From the NCBI GenBank assembly GCA_934307695.1, contig CAKRCS010000006.1, forward strand, positions 103,489 through 167,488: 64,000 nt of DNA, read 5' to 3'. Position 1 is the first letter of the stretch, and the number at the start of each line of letters is the position of its first letter. The notes under the pieces are model-generated. The model had not been told where the DNA came from. It did not search any database and saw nothing but the letters and a program-made list of their open reading frames with translations. Below, piece by piece: positions 1-9,700 of this stretch. Source of the stretch: an uncultured Agathobacter sp. (GTDB taxonomy: Bacteria > Bacillota > Clostridia > Lachnospirales > Lachnospiraceae). Made by a program: the position numbers and the translations under genes.

Positions 1-137
1 CGGATAAAAATCATCATAAGTACGAACAGGCCACAGCTTCCCCATATAAACTTCCACGCCTTTAATTTTGCCTGACGCATCACATGAAGGAAAAAGAGCC
101 ATACGATAGCAAAGATAATTCCCAGCATTATACTCAT
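1..137 (-). CDS. Exosortase XrtG-like protein, N-terminal fragment (cut by window edge)
   Basis: Only the first 45 codons are inside the window; the gene runs off the left edge. The visible product starts MSIMLGIIFAIVWLFFLHVM and continues with a short basic loop and a second hydrophobic stretch, so it is an integral membrane protein. Its ATG at 137 overlaps the TGA of the gene before it (ATGA), so the two are translationally coupled. The upstream gene ends in a Firmicu-CTERM sorting tail, and such tails are known to co-occur with the Gram-positive exosortase-like protein XrtG. I infer XrtG from that partnership and from the membrane N-terminus; the catalytic Cys/Arg/His residues lie outside the window. 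Another small membrane protein of the same system is possible. Confidence 0.55.
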   Translation of the reverse strand, partial: MSIMLGIIFAIVWLFFLHVMRQAKLKAWKFIWGSCGLFVLMMIFI

Positions 138-1894
138 GCTGCTGTTCCTTTCTTCTTTTTGCGATTATAGAACCACATGCTTCCGAGTACCGCAAAACCG
201 CTGATCGCCATTCCAAGTATCGGTCCGGTCGAGGTTCCCGCACAGGAGATCCACTTGTATCCGATGCGGATAAATCTCATGTCAAGAGACTTGATATCGG
301 TCTGGTCGCACTTATAATAATGAGCAATCTTACTCTGATCAAGACGAAACTCCGCATTTAATCTGCCATGCTTCTGCAATTCGATGTAAAGTACGCCGTA
401 ATCGGTATCCCATGCGCCTCCGTCAATGGTCTCTGCTCCATAAATATGGAACTCATAGCTGCCCGGCTTCAGATCGCTTGTATTGTAATTCCATAAGATA
501 TTCCCATCATTGTCTACTGCTCTTGCGTTCAACATTAATGTGCGATGATACTTCTCATTGATTGCAAGTTCAAAGAACCCAAAGATATCCGGGTAATATC
601 CGCCATAATACTTGATATGACCGTACAGATACTCTCCGTCGGAGTACAATGCGCCCTCCGCATCAGCTCCGTGCGAACCACCGGTTGAATAATCGATCGT
701 CTGATGTGGATAATCATCCCAGTCAGAAAAATCATAATCATACTTGATGTAGGTTGTCTTGTCATAGAGATCGGAATTGTTGTCGTCCTTATCCTGGTTC
801 TCGCCACCACCGGTTGTCCCCGCATCCGGGTTCCAGTGGCTTACCCCCATCATAATATAATTCGGAGTGTCGTTCCAGCCTCCCATTGTACCTAAGTTCA
901 AAGAAGAAGTCTTGTCATTGTAGCCCTTTAACAGCTCTACTGGGATCGCGATCTCGTAGATATGCTTTTTGTATGCAATATCAACGTAGGTGTCATTTAC
1001 CTTTGCGGTCACGCTGCCGCTGTTCGGTCCCTGCACGATCACGCTGGATTTGTATCCGGTATTTGTCTCGATACAGAAATTACCGTTTGAATACGGTGTT
1101 GCCGCATGGATGTTACCCTCGTACATTTCCCAGCCATCCGGGTGCTTCACACCCTCTTTTAAGTACAGGTACACATAGTCATGATCCCAGACCATGGCAG
1201 CTTCCGTCAGATTGGTATTGAAATCATAAACCTTGTCGATCGCCGCCCAGTCGCTGAAATCTCCATCTATCTGAATACCACTATAAAGAGCATCGTCTGA
1301 AGCGTTCGCATAAGCTGCTGCGTCCTCCTCGGCTGCGGTGTCTGCTTCTTCGGCGTCGTCCGTGGTTGTTGTGTCAGCTTCGGTTGTGTCGGTTGCGGTG
1401 TCAGCTTCTTCTGTGTCGGCTTCGGTTGCGGTGGTTGTGCCTTCTTCATCATCCGCATTTGTTGTGGTGTCTGCGCCGGCTGTGTTCTCTCCATTCTTTA
1501 CAGCTGCATTGACCGCTTCTTCTGTATTGTCGGCTGCGGTGGTGTTTGCTCCATCTGCTGTGCCGGCTGCACCTGCCGCGGCTGAGTTTTCTCCATTCTT
1601 TGCAGCTGCATTGGCTTTTTCTTCTGTATTGTCTGCCGCAGTTGTGTTTGCTTCATCTGCTGTGCCGGCTGCATTCGCTGCGCTTTCTTCGTCTGCCGCA
1701 TCATCCGCCTCGGTTGTGATTACGACCTCCGGTGTCTCCGTAGCAGCCGCTTCTGCTGTATTCTCCGCTTCTGTCGTGTTTCCTGTCTCGGTTGTGGTCA
1801 CTGTCTCTGTTGCCATAACTGGTTGCTTTGCAGTTGTAATCCCCATACACAAACCAGCACCCATCAGAAAATAAAACAGATATCTCTTTTGCAT
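134..1894 (-). CDS. Secreted Firmicu-CTERM surface protein with Ala/Thr/Glu-rich repeat linker
   Basis: The product (586 aa) begins with MQKRYLFYFLMGAG, a signal peptide. The ATG at 1894 is chosen because GGAGGAA lies just upstream; a GTG four codons earlier would overlap that site. Residues about 30-190 are a low-complexity Ala/Thr/Glu/Asp linker containing two near-identical 34-residue repeats. Residues about 195-540 are a beta-rich extracellular region opening with an IDGDFSDW-type motif like that of CBM9/DOMON-like domains. The C-terminus has CAGTSTGP, a hydrophobic segment and a basic RKKKK tail, the layout of Firmicu-CTERM sorting signals. The protein is probably exported, held by its tail and processed by the XrtG-like enzyme encoded just downstream. 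Its ligand is unknown. Confidence 0.75.
   Translation of the reverse strand: MQKRYLFYFLMGAGLCMGITTAKQPVMATETVTTTETGNTTEAENTAEAAATETPEVVITTEADDAADEESAANAAGTADEANTTAADNTEEKANAAAKNGENSAAAGAAGTADGANTTAADNTEEAVNAAVKNGENTAGADTTTNADDEEGTTTATEADTEEADTATDTTEADTTTTDDAEEADTAAEEDAAAYANASDDALYSGIQIDGDFSDWAAIDKVYDFNTNLTEAAMVWDHDYVYLYLKEGVKHPDGWEMYEGNIHAATPYSNGNFCIETNTGYKSSVIVQGPNSGSVTAKVNDTYVDIAYKKHIYEIAIPVELLKGYNDKTSSLNLGTMGGWNDTPNYIMMGVSHWNPDAGTTGGGENQDKDDNNSDLYDKTTYIKYDYDFSDWDDYPHQTIDYSTGGSHGADAEGALYSDGEYLYGHIKYYGGYYPDIFGFFELAINEKYHRTLMLNARAVDNDGNILWNYNTSDLKPGSYEFHIYGAETIDGGAWDTDYGVLYIELQKHGRLNAEFRLDQSKIAHYYKCDQTDIKSLDMRFIRIGYKWISCAGTSTGPILGMAISGFAVLGSMWFYNRKKKKGTAA
1489..1692. repeat. 102-bp tandem repeat (two copies) inside the Firmicu-CTERM gene
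   Basis: Two copies of a 102-bp unit encode consecutive 34-residue blocks of the linker (GTAD.ANTTAADNTEE...NGEN). The landmark CCATTCTT recurs at 1491 and 1593, exactly 102 bp apart. The unit length is a multiple of three, so gain or loss of a copy changes stalk length without breaking the frame. Confidence 0.75.
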
Positions 1895-1994
1895 AAGTTC
1901 CTCCACCTACACCTTCCTAAGTTATTATAAATTCAAATAAGAACCGAATTAATATTGGTATGATTGGGGCATTTTTACTTCTTATTGTACCTTT

Positions 1995-2270
1995 ATGCCC
2001 TCTCATTGACGCTTGCCGGGGCATCACATGCACATTTTGCATTTCTATGCCCTCTCATTGGCTTTTGCCGGGGCATCAACCGCACATTTTGCATCTCTAT
2101 GCCCCATCATTGGCTTTTGCCGGGGCATCAATCGCACATTTTGCATCCCTATGCCCCATCATTGGCTTTTGCCGGGGCATCACATGCACATTTTGCATCT
2201 CTATGCCCCATCATTGACTTTTGCCGGGGCATCAACCGCACATTTTGCATCTCTATGTCCCTTTTGTTGG
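1995..2270. repeat. Intergenic array of 52-bp hairpin repeats (array A)
   Basis: Units begin with ATGCCC at 1995, 2047, 2099, 2151 and 2203, with a degenerate copy at 2255, so the period is exactly 52 bp. Most units contain ATGCCCC, 16 bases, then GGGGCAT, a 7-bp inverted repeat able to form a hairpin, followed by a conserved GCACATTTTGCAT segment. There are no unique spacers. Because 52 is not a multiple of three, all three forward frames stay open through it, but I see no gene. It lies between the 3' end of the EAL gene and the 5' end of the Firmicu-CTERM gene. The array at 62975-63240 has the same period and architecture. Confidence 0.9.
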
Positions 2271-2299
2271 CATCTTTCCAAACTAATATTAGAATTAAA

Positions 2300-2575
2300 T
2301 TTAAACTCCAAGTTATAAATTACACATTACAGATTGTAACTTATAGATTTCAAATCACAAATTACAAATCATAGAATTCAAATCACAGATTACAACTTGC
2401 ATATCACAACTCGCAGATTGCAACTCACAGATTACAACTCGCAGATTACAACTCGCAGATTACAACTCGCAGATTACAACTCACAGATTACAACTTGCAT
2501 ATCACAAATCGCAGATTTCAACTCACAGATTACAACTTGTATATCACAAACTGCAAATCACAGATTATCAGCCTC
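2300..2575. repeat. AT-rich intergenic array of 14-bp repeats
   Basis: A degenerate tandem array built on units like TACAACTCGCAGAT. The cleanest part (about 2405-2495) has several consecutive near-exact 14-bp copies; flanking copies decay into ATCACAGATTACAACTTGC variants. It starts shortly after the 52-bp array and ends about 50 bp before the stop of the EAL gene, so the whole 1895-2627 gap is repeat DNA apart from the 5' leader of the Firmicu-CTERM gene. No open reading frame with a ribosome binding site is visible in it. Confidence 0.8.
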
Positions 2576-2627
2576 TAACTGCACACTATAACTTATAAAT
2601 TATTTTTCGGCAGGAATTATATCATTC

Positions 2628-4532
2628 TTAAGCAGACGCTTCAAGAAATTTTAAAAATTCCTGCTGTGGAAGTGGTTTTGAGAAATAATAGCCCTGAATA
2701 AAGTCGATATTCTCGTCCTTCATTCCACTTAGCTGTTCCTCCGTCTCTACGCCTTCTGCCACCAGAAGCAAATCCATTCCGTGTGCCATATGGATCGCAG
2801 CCTGCACGACAAACTGCGCTTTGAGATCCCGGAAATACGCCTGCGTCATATTCATATCAAACTTCATAAGCGAAACCGGCATCTCGATCACATAATCCAG
2901 ATTTGACTGTCCGATTCCAAAATCATCCAGCGCAAAAGTCACTCCGTAATTGATCAGCCGCTTCATGTTGTCAAGCAGGATTTCCTTCGTCTTGACGGAT
3001 GCAGACTCCGTGATTTCAAGGTTAATCTGACACGGTCTGATCTTGTATTTATCCATGATTGTAATGTAGCGCTCCGCGAGATTCTTCTGCTCGCACTGGA
3101 CAACTGAAAGGTTCACTTCTATGTAAGAAATTCCAAGCTGTTCCACATTGCTGTTCTGCAAAAACTCACACACTTTTTCGAAAACACGTTCGCCAAGCTG
3201 GGTGATGATTCCCGTCTCCTCCGCCACCGGAATAAACTTTCCCGGCGGGATGATCGTTCCATCGGTGTTGCGGATACGCACCAGCGCCTCCGCCGACACA
3301 AACCGTTTCTGCTTGGTCGAGTAGATTGGCTGATAAAACACCTCCACGCGATCCTCGTCCAGCGCATTTAGCACGCTCTCCTTGATCTCCCCGCGCTGCC
3401 GCATTGCCGCGAAGATCGTGCCATCCACATATACGATATCCGCACGGTTTTTTCTGCGGTTCTCCGCACGCAGATATTGAAGCATCTGATAAAATTCATC
3501 CGTATTTTCAAGCAGCAGGATGTCCGGGATCAGCGCTATAAAAGAAAACGGATACATGCCTTTCTTATCATCTTTTTGTGTGCCAGCCTTGCGCTGCTCT
3601 GGCCAGAAAGTTTCCCTCACCTGCTGGTAGACGCGCGTCATCTCGTCCGCATCGGGCAAAAGAACAACAAGCTCAGGATCATTATTCTTAAACACCTTTG
3701 CCTTGGGAAACCGCGCCAGATAACTGGTCAGGAGTTCTAATCCCTCTGCTCTCGAAACTCCGTGCGCTTCATCCGGCTTTTTTCCTGCAAGGGAAACCAA
3801 AAACACGCTCTGTCTCGCTTCACGCTCATAGCATTGATCCAGATACTGTGTCAGTGCATGTGCATGAAAGCATCCAAACTGCCTGTCCATATTGGACTCC
3901 GGATTTTCCAGTTTTAGGTACAGTACCATCATGCCAAGCGCACATGCAAATCCGACCAGTAGCAGCTGACTGTTAAAAAACTGTACGATTGCCGCACCCA
4001 TCCACATGGTCATCCAGATGCGCACCGCGATGCGCCGGTTGCGCACGACCATACGGCGGAACACCGCCGCACATACAAGAGCTGCGATCACATAAGAAAC
4101 TGCAAACAGATACGTCAAAAGCACACTCGGTCCATAAGTATACATAACCTCCCCATCCCGATAAATGGAAATCGGCGTCAGCAGGACGAACAAGACCTGT
4201 CCCAATGTAACAATCCGGATATATCCAACAATCCGCAAATACCCCTTCTCGTCATGCATATCGACAAGTACATAAAACAGCGCCTGGGCTGCCGCCATAA
4301 CGAGGCTCGCAAGATAGGCCTTACAGATTCCCTTCACCAAAATCATAGGTAAGGAATCCATGTATGTGATTGCAACGATTGACAAAATATCAAGAATCAG
4401 GCTAATCCCCGTAAGTGTAATCGTCTGGAGGAAAATCTGCTCCGAAAAAAGCCCGACTCTCCGCTGATTAAAAAAGAAAAAAATGAGCAATGCAATAATT
4501 ACAAGCCCACAACACTGTAATTGGATGTTCAT
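2628..4532 (-). CDS. Membrane EAL-domain protein (probable c-di-GMP phosphodiesterase, degenerate GGDEF)
   Basis: The product (634 aa) should hydrolyse the second messenger c-di-GMP to pGpG. Residues about 1-205 form roughly seven membrane segments. Residues about 215-370 look like a GGDEF fold whose signature is lost: KNNDPELVVLLP occupies the position of RxGGDEF. Residues about 385-634 form a complete EAL domain with EALVR, ITES, DDFG, MKFD, AEGVE and QGYYFSKP, so metal- and substrate-binding positions look intact. It has its own promoter (4587-4615) and AGGGAGAAAGG ahead of the ATG. It is separated from the pilus cluster by ilvNC. The N-terminus probably senses a membrane signal; what signal cannot be read from the sequence. 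Confidence 0.85.
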   Translation of the reverse strand: MNIQLQCCGLVIIALLIFFFFNQRRVGLFSEQIFLQTITLTGISLILDILSIVAITYMDSLPMILVKGICKAYLASLVMAAAQALFYVLVDMHDEKGYLRIVGYIRIVTLGQVLFVLLTPISIYRDGEVMYTYGPSVLLTYLFAVSYVIAALVCAAVFRRMVVRNRRIAVRIWMTMWMGAAIVQFFNSQLLLVGFACALGMMVLYLKLENPESNMDRQFGCFHAHALTQYLDQCYEREARQSVFLVSLAGKKPDEAHGVSRAEGLELLTSYLARFPKAKVFKNNDPELVVLLPDADEMTRVYQQVRETFWPEQRKAGTQKDDKKGMYPFSFIALIPDILLLENTDEFYQMLQYLRAENRRKNRADIVYVDGTIFAAMRQRGEIKESVLNALDEDRVEVFYQPIYSTKQKRFVSAEALVRIRNTDGTIIPPGKFIPVAEETGIITQLGERVFEKVCEFLQNSNVEQLGISYIEVNLSVVQCEQKNLAERYITIMDKYKIRPCQINLEITESASVKTKEILLDNMKRLINYGVTFALDDFGIGQSNLDYVIEMPVSLMKFDMNMTQAYFRDLKAQFVVQAAIHMAHGMDLLLVAEGVETEEQLSGMKDENIDFIQGYYFSKPLPQQEFLKFLEASA

Positions 4533-4586
4533 AGCCTTTCTCCCTGTTTTTGTATATGCTTATAATAATCCCAATATATAATATCT

Positions 4587-4615
4587 ATTATATCGTTTCT
4601 CTCTTATCAAATCAA
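4587..4615 (-). promoter_or_regulatory. Sigma-A-type promoter for the membrane EAL gene
   Basis: On the minus strand TTGATT (4615-4610) is followed after exactly 17 bases by TATAAT (4592-4587), about 55 bases upstream of the EAL gene start. This is one of the best promoter matches in the window. Confidence 0.75.
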
Positions 4616-4658
4616 TATTTTCCCTCAATAGGCACAAAAATAATACATAAAAAACGTT

Positions 4659-4745
4659 ACTGTTCCCTCTGCAGGGACACATGCATTACTGTTCCCTCAG
4701 TAGTGACACACATGCGCTACTGTTCTATCAGCAGTGACACCTGCT
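4659..4745. repeat. Three imperfect ~30-bp repeats between ilvC and the EAL gene
   Basis: The motif ACTGTTCCCTCAGTAGTGAC recurs with starts near 4659, 4688 and 4719 (spacing 29 and 31 bp), and a decayed relative (TTCCCTCAATAGGCACA) lies just before, at about 4620. The first copy can fold because TCCCT, CTGC, AGGGA is an inverted repeat. The rest of this 435-bp gap (4533-4968) holds the EAL promoter and the ilvC terminator; I see no gene in it. Confidence 0.7.
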
Positions 4746-4913
4746 GTTTCTCTGCATAAATGGACGGCAGCAAATAAATTGACAGTCATCTATTAAGTCG
4801 CCCAGACTTACTCTTTTTAGGAAAAGCATCTATTTACTCTATTTCCCTCATTTCCGATGCGCACGGGTCGCATTCCTGCGGTGCATTTACTTTATTGGAA
4901 ACGAATTTCCCTA

Positions 4914-4947
4914 TAAAAAAAGGGGCATGGGATAAACCCATGCCCTT
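4914..4947 (-). terminator. Rho-independent terminator of ilvNC
   Basis: On the minus strand GGGCATGGG, a five-base loop, CCCATGCCC and a run of seven T follow the ilvC stop codon by about 20 bases. The 9-bp stem is perfect. Confidence 0.9.
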
Positions 4948-4968
4948 ATGCACAATTCTATGTAACGA

Positions 4969-6006
<1,038 letters not shown>

Positions 6007-6034
6007 CTAAAAATAATAAAAATTATTAAAAAGC

Positions 6035-6535
6035 CTACTCAATAAATGTAACATCCCCAGAACCGCGGGTAAGACCGGTAATTCCGGTACGCGCCAGTTC
6101 TAAGATCTCATAGCCATCCAAAAGATTAAGAAAAGCCTCCAGCTTGTCCTGTTTGCCGGTAAGCTCCACAATCATGGAATCCTTCGACACATCCACGATG
6201 CGTCCGTGGAAAATATCCGTGACGTTCATGATGGCCTGACGTTCGGTGTCCTTCGCACGGATCTTGATCAGCATCAGCTCCCTCGTGACGGAGGTTCCCG
6301 CCTCAAGGCGCTTGATGTCACGAACATCCTCAAGCTTCGCAAGCTGCTTCTCAATCTGCTCAATCGTCTGCTCATCTCCGTTGACCACGATCGTAATGCG
6401 CTCAAAACGCGGATCTGCGGTGATTCCGGAAGCAAGGCTTTCCATATTGAAGCTTCTGCGGCTGAACAATCCAGAAATACGGCTCGCCACACCCGGATTA
6501 TTGTCAACTAAAAGAGATAGAACAATTCTTTCCAT
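6035..6535 (-). CDS. ilvN: Acetolactate synthase small (regulatory) subunit
   Basis: The 166-residue product begins MERIVLSLLVDNNPGVASRI, an ACT domain that binds valine and confers feedback inhibition on the catalytic subunit. A second domain (about 80-166) carries the usual KQDKLEAFLNLL and GYEILELARTG segments. I chose the ATG at 6535 because AAAAGGGG lies about 7-10 bases upstream and family members begin here; an in-frame start 12 codons earlier would add a non-conserved MSIFTLKRGLFR extension. It is followed by ilvC. Its large-subunit partner must be encoded elsewhere. A long hairpin occupies the leader (6590-6629). Confidence 0.95.
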   Translation of the reverse strand: MERIVLSLLVDNNPGVASRISGLFSRRSFNMESLASGITADPRFERITIVVNGDEQTIEQIEKQLAKLEDVRDIKRLEAGTSVTRELMLIKIRAKDTERQAIMNVTDIFHGRIVDVSKDSMIVELTGKQDKLEAFLNLLDGYEILELARTGITGLTRGSGDVTFIE

Positions 6536-6589
6536 CCGAAAAAGTCCCCTTTTCAATGTAAATATACTCACTCACACACGAGTTATCTT

Positions 6590-6629
6590 AGCACTCTTGC
6601 ATACCTTCGTCAAGGTTTGCAAGAATGCT
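6590..6629 (-). promoter_or_regulatory. Long leader hairpin upstream of ilvN
   Basis: An 18-bp arm, 4-base loop and 18-bp arm: on the minus strand AGCATTCTTGCAAACCTT, GACG, AAGGTATGCAAGAGTGCT, with one mismatch and one G-U pair. It ends 54 bases before the ilvN ATG and has no T-run after it, so it is not a simple terminator. It may be an mRNA leader structure or a dyad operator. No T-box core or leader peptide with branched-chain codons was recognised. Confidence 0.6.
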
Positions 6630-6718
6630 CGATTGTTATACTTATAATCACCCGAAGTTATGGTAAGTATATCATCAATAACTGTACGATATAAAATCAT
6701 TGTGGTTGCTTCATATCT

Positions 6719-6747
6719 GCGGCTTCATATCCATAACCAAAAGCCGC
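6719..6747 (-). other. Inverted repeat after the last gene of the pilus cluster
   Basis: GCGGCTT (6719-6725) and AAGCCGC (6741-6747) form a 7-bp stem just downstream of the stop of the giant secreted protein. There is no T-run, so it may be a weak terminator or an mRNA 3' stabiliser. Confidence 0.4.
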
Positions 6748-6759
6748 CATACATCCCAG

Positions 6760-9700
6760 TTAATCCAGATCCACAAGTTCAAGCTGCCGCACTTCAAAGC
6801 CATAGTAGCTGATATCGGTGTTCGTCACTCTCGATGCATTATTGTTGTAGGTGATCTTCGTGTACGCGCCCAGGTAAACCTTGATTGCCCTTGTGCTGCC
6901 CTTAAACTGCTGTCCATTGTAGGACGCCGCCGAGATCAGGCTGCTTATGTCAAGATCAACACAATACGTAGTTCCGCTGACCAGATGATACTTGCCGGAC
7001 GAAGCATCATACCAGCCGTTATCAATCCCCTCCGTATTATTGGTCGTGCTGAGAGAACTGCCATCTGCCGCATAAATCGTCCAGTTCTGCTTCTTCAGAT
7101 AAATGCCATCGTGCTCGATGTAAGGTCCCGTATACCGGTTTGCATCGTATTCTTCCTTCGTCACCTCGATGTAAAAATCGACAAATTCTTCCTTGGAGCG
7201 CATATTCTTTATCAGGTTTCTGTCATTTACCGTGAAGTAGAACTTCTGACGGGCCAGGCTGGAACCGCCACGTCCAAGCTCCTCCTCCAAGATCATATTC
7301 TGAGTCGCATCATAGGAAAGGTAAATCGTGTCTACGGCCGGTGCATCCTCGTCACTGCTCTGGCGGATAGAAACAGAAGGTGCCTGCAGACCGGCACTAT
7401 ATGCTGCAATCATCGTGTTAATATATAACTTTAGTTCAGCCTCTGAATTTACATCGCTATGTCCGACACCGGAATATGTGATATTTCCCTTGGTATAGAT
7501 GTAATAATTGTTACGGACATCTTTCTCTGCCGTTGTATAAAGCGAATTATTTTCCTTCGTTCCGTCCAATGTATACCATACGACAATATCACTCTCACCA
7601 TCATTATCCTCATCCTCATTCATATCAAGCTGATAATACTGGTAATGCGTACTTGAAACAGGCAGTGTATCACCGATTTCAAACGGATACGTTGTAATCT
7701 GTCCCTCATTGACACGGACTGCGGTTGAAGTCGCCATCACGCTTGGCGTAAGCTTTGAATTACTTGTATAATTGATATAATTCCTGCCCCTGTCCCACGA
7801 ATTATCAGAGCCATATGCCTGATACATCAGGCTTAAATCTGTAAGTCCCTGATTCTGCTTTACAATTTTTGTCTTTCCACTCCTCGGCTCATAGGCAATG
7901 TCGGTTCCATCTGCGGCAGCAGCGGCAACTGCATCCTCAAACAGCTGCCGGATCGTAACCGTTCCGCTGGCATGGCTGTTGGTCGTATACCGATATGTTC
8001 CGTCTGCATTTTTGATAATATAATAGCGCCTCTTTGAACCATCTCCGGCTTTTTCCTCCAGACACGCTTTGGCATCGGAGCCGGCTGCATTCGAGAGCGT
8101 AAGTCCCAGCTTTAATGCCTGATTATCCAGGATGCCATAGCGGTCCATGCCAACATAATTGCGAAGCAGCGTATTATAATCATACCCCCAGTACGGTGCT
8201 ACAGAGTTGTTTGAAGGTGATGTAGTATCATGTGTACAAAGCACCGGTTTTCCTGTATCTATATAATCCTGCAGTCCCTTATAGCAATTCTTGGATCCTT
8301 TGTCAAGAGAATACATATCCGCAAAGCCAAGCACCAGCATGTCAAAGGAATCCAGCCTTACCCGGTTTCCGTCAATATATACATACGAGATTCCATCCAC
8401 CTGCTCATAACCGTTTGTATACTGATCACCGGAAATGGTCTTAATGTTAAGTGTAAAATCCTCCAGAGACTCCACAAGGGATTTGAAGGTGGATGAACCT
8501 TTTTGCATTTCCGCCTGCATATTCAAGGTTACCGGCTTCTGCGCGCCATTTTTGGTATTAATCTGCAAAATATTGACAACCTGTTTTGCAGATGTATTTT
8601 TGATATAAAAATATCCATTCACCGAATTATAGCGGTATTCATTGTCATTCTGGCAGATTTTGAGTTTCCACGGAATGATACCGATATAGGAATCCGGAAG
8701 ATGATAGCTTAGGGAATATGTAATCCCCTCCCCTGCCTGCAGACTGTAATGCCCATTTACCGGCTTAATCCGCTTGCCGTTCCTGCTGATGGTGATGTCA
8801 GAAGCAATTACTGCCTCCGTTGCAGAAAATCTTCCATCCGCATTATTGTCAAAATACAGGCCGCAATCAAATTCGGATGTTCCTTCTGCGGCAGAAAGAT
8901 TCTCAATCTGGAAATTAAAGCTGACCTTGGAGCTTTTTAAGGTCACATACTCTTTCCCGGCTGTCTTGGTAAGTCCAGACACTGTAACCACCGGTTTGTT
9001 CAAGGAAATGTAGCGGTACAGCTTTGCGGTATTGGTGATTGCAGTCGTCTCTGTCATCACATTCTCATTCGCAAGCTGATCCTTCACCAGCTCGTAGATG
9101 TAGGTACAGTTGTCGATCTTTACCTCATTGACATCGGTTCCGGTCATAAAATCATCTGCAAATACGACCGGAAAGCCACCTTTGATATAGTTAACAATCT
9201 CCTTGTATTTCTGCTTGGTCAGGTCATTGCCGGAAAGGCGGAAGGTCTCTGTCCGGTTATTTTCATCCAAAACAGCCTTCTTATCCCAATCTTCTACGGC
9301 GGACTTCGCGGTTCTGACATACAGCCGGTTCAACAATCCGGTTGCATTGTCAAATGAATGCTGGTAATCACTCTCCAGCATTCCGGAATAGCTCCATTGC
9401 CACTGATCAGAAGTAGACCCGTCTGAATTAACAACCGTAATATCCCCGACATTGGAATAAACCAATCCATTCATCGCGGTGTCATTATATACCGTCAGGC
9501 CGCTGCCATCCTTGTGGTAATAGTCCGTGTTCAAACCAAAATATACCATGTCATAAGCGGTAAGATCGTCGATTTTTCCGATAAACTCCGCCATCGGAAC
9601 CGTAGTGACCGTGAGGGAATCCAGCTGATATCCCGCATCCGTAAACCACTTTGTGATCTTCGTCTGCAGCTTGCCTTCATGATCCGAATTAGTCTGCCGC

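Noticed and set aside
1995..2270. Possible CRISPR array
   Set aside because: The whole 52-bp unit repeats; there are no unique spacers of similar length, and no cas genes are in the window. The same holds for 62975-63240.
1960..2374. Three overlapping open frames through the repeat array
   Set aside because: They stay open only because a 52-bp unit free of stops is repeated; the products are the same peptide in shifted frames, and no ribosome binding site or codon bias supports them.
6536..6760. T-box or leader peptide upstream of ilvN
   Set aside because: No AGGGTGGNACCGCG-like T-box core and no short frame rich in Leu/Ile/Val codons was seen; only the long hairpin remains.
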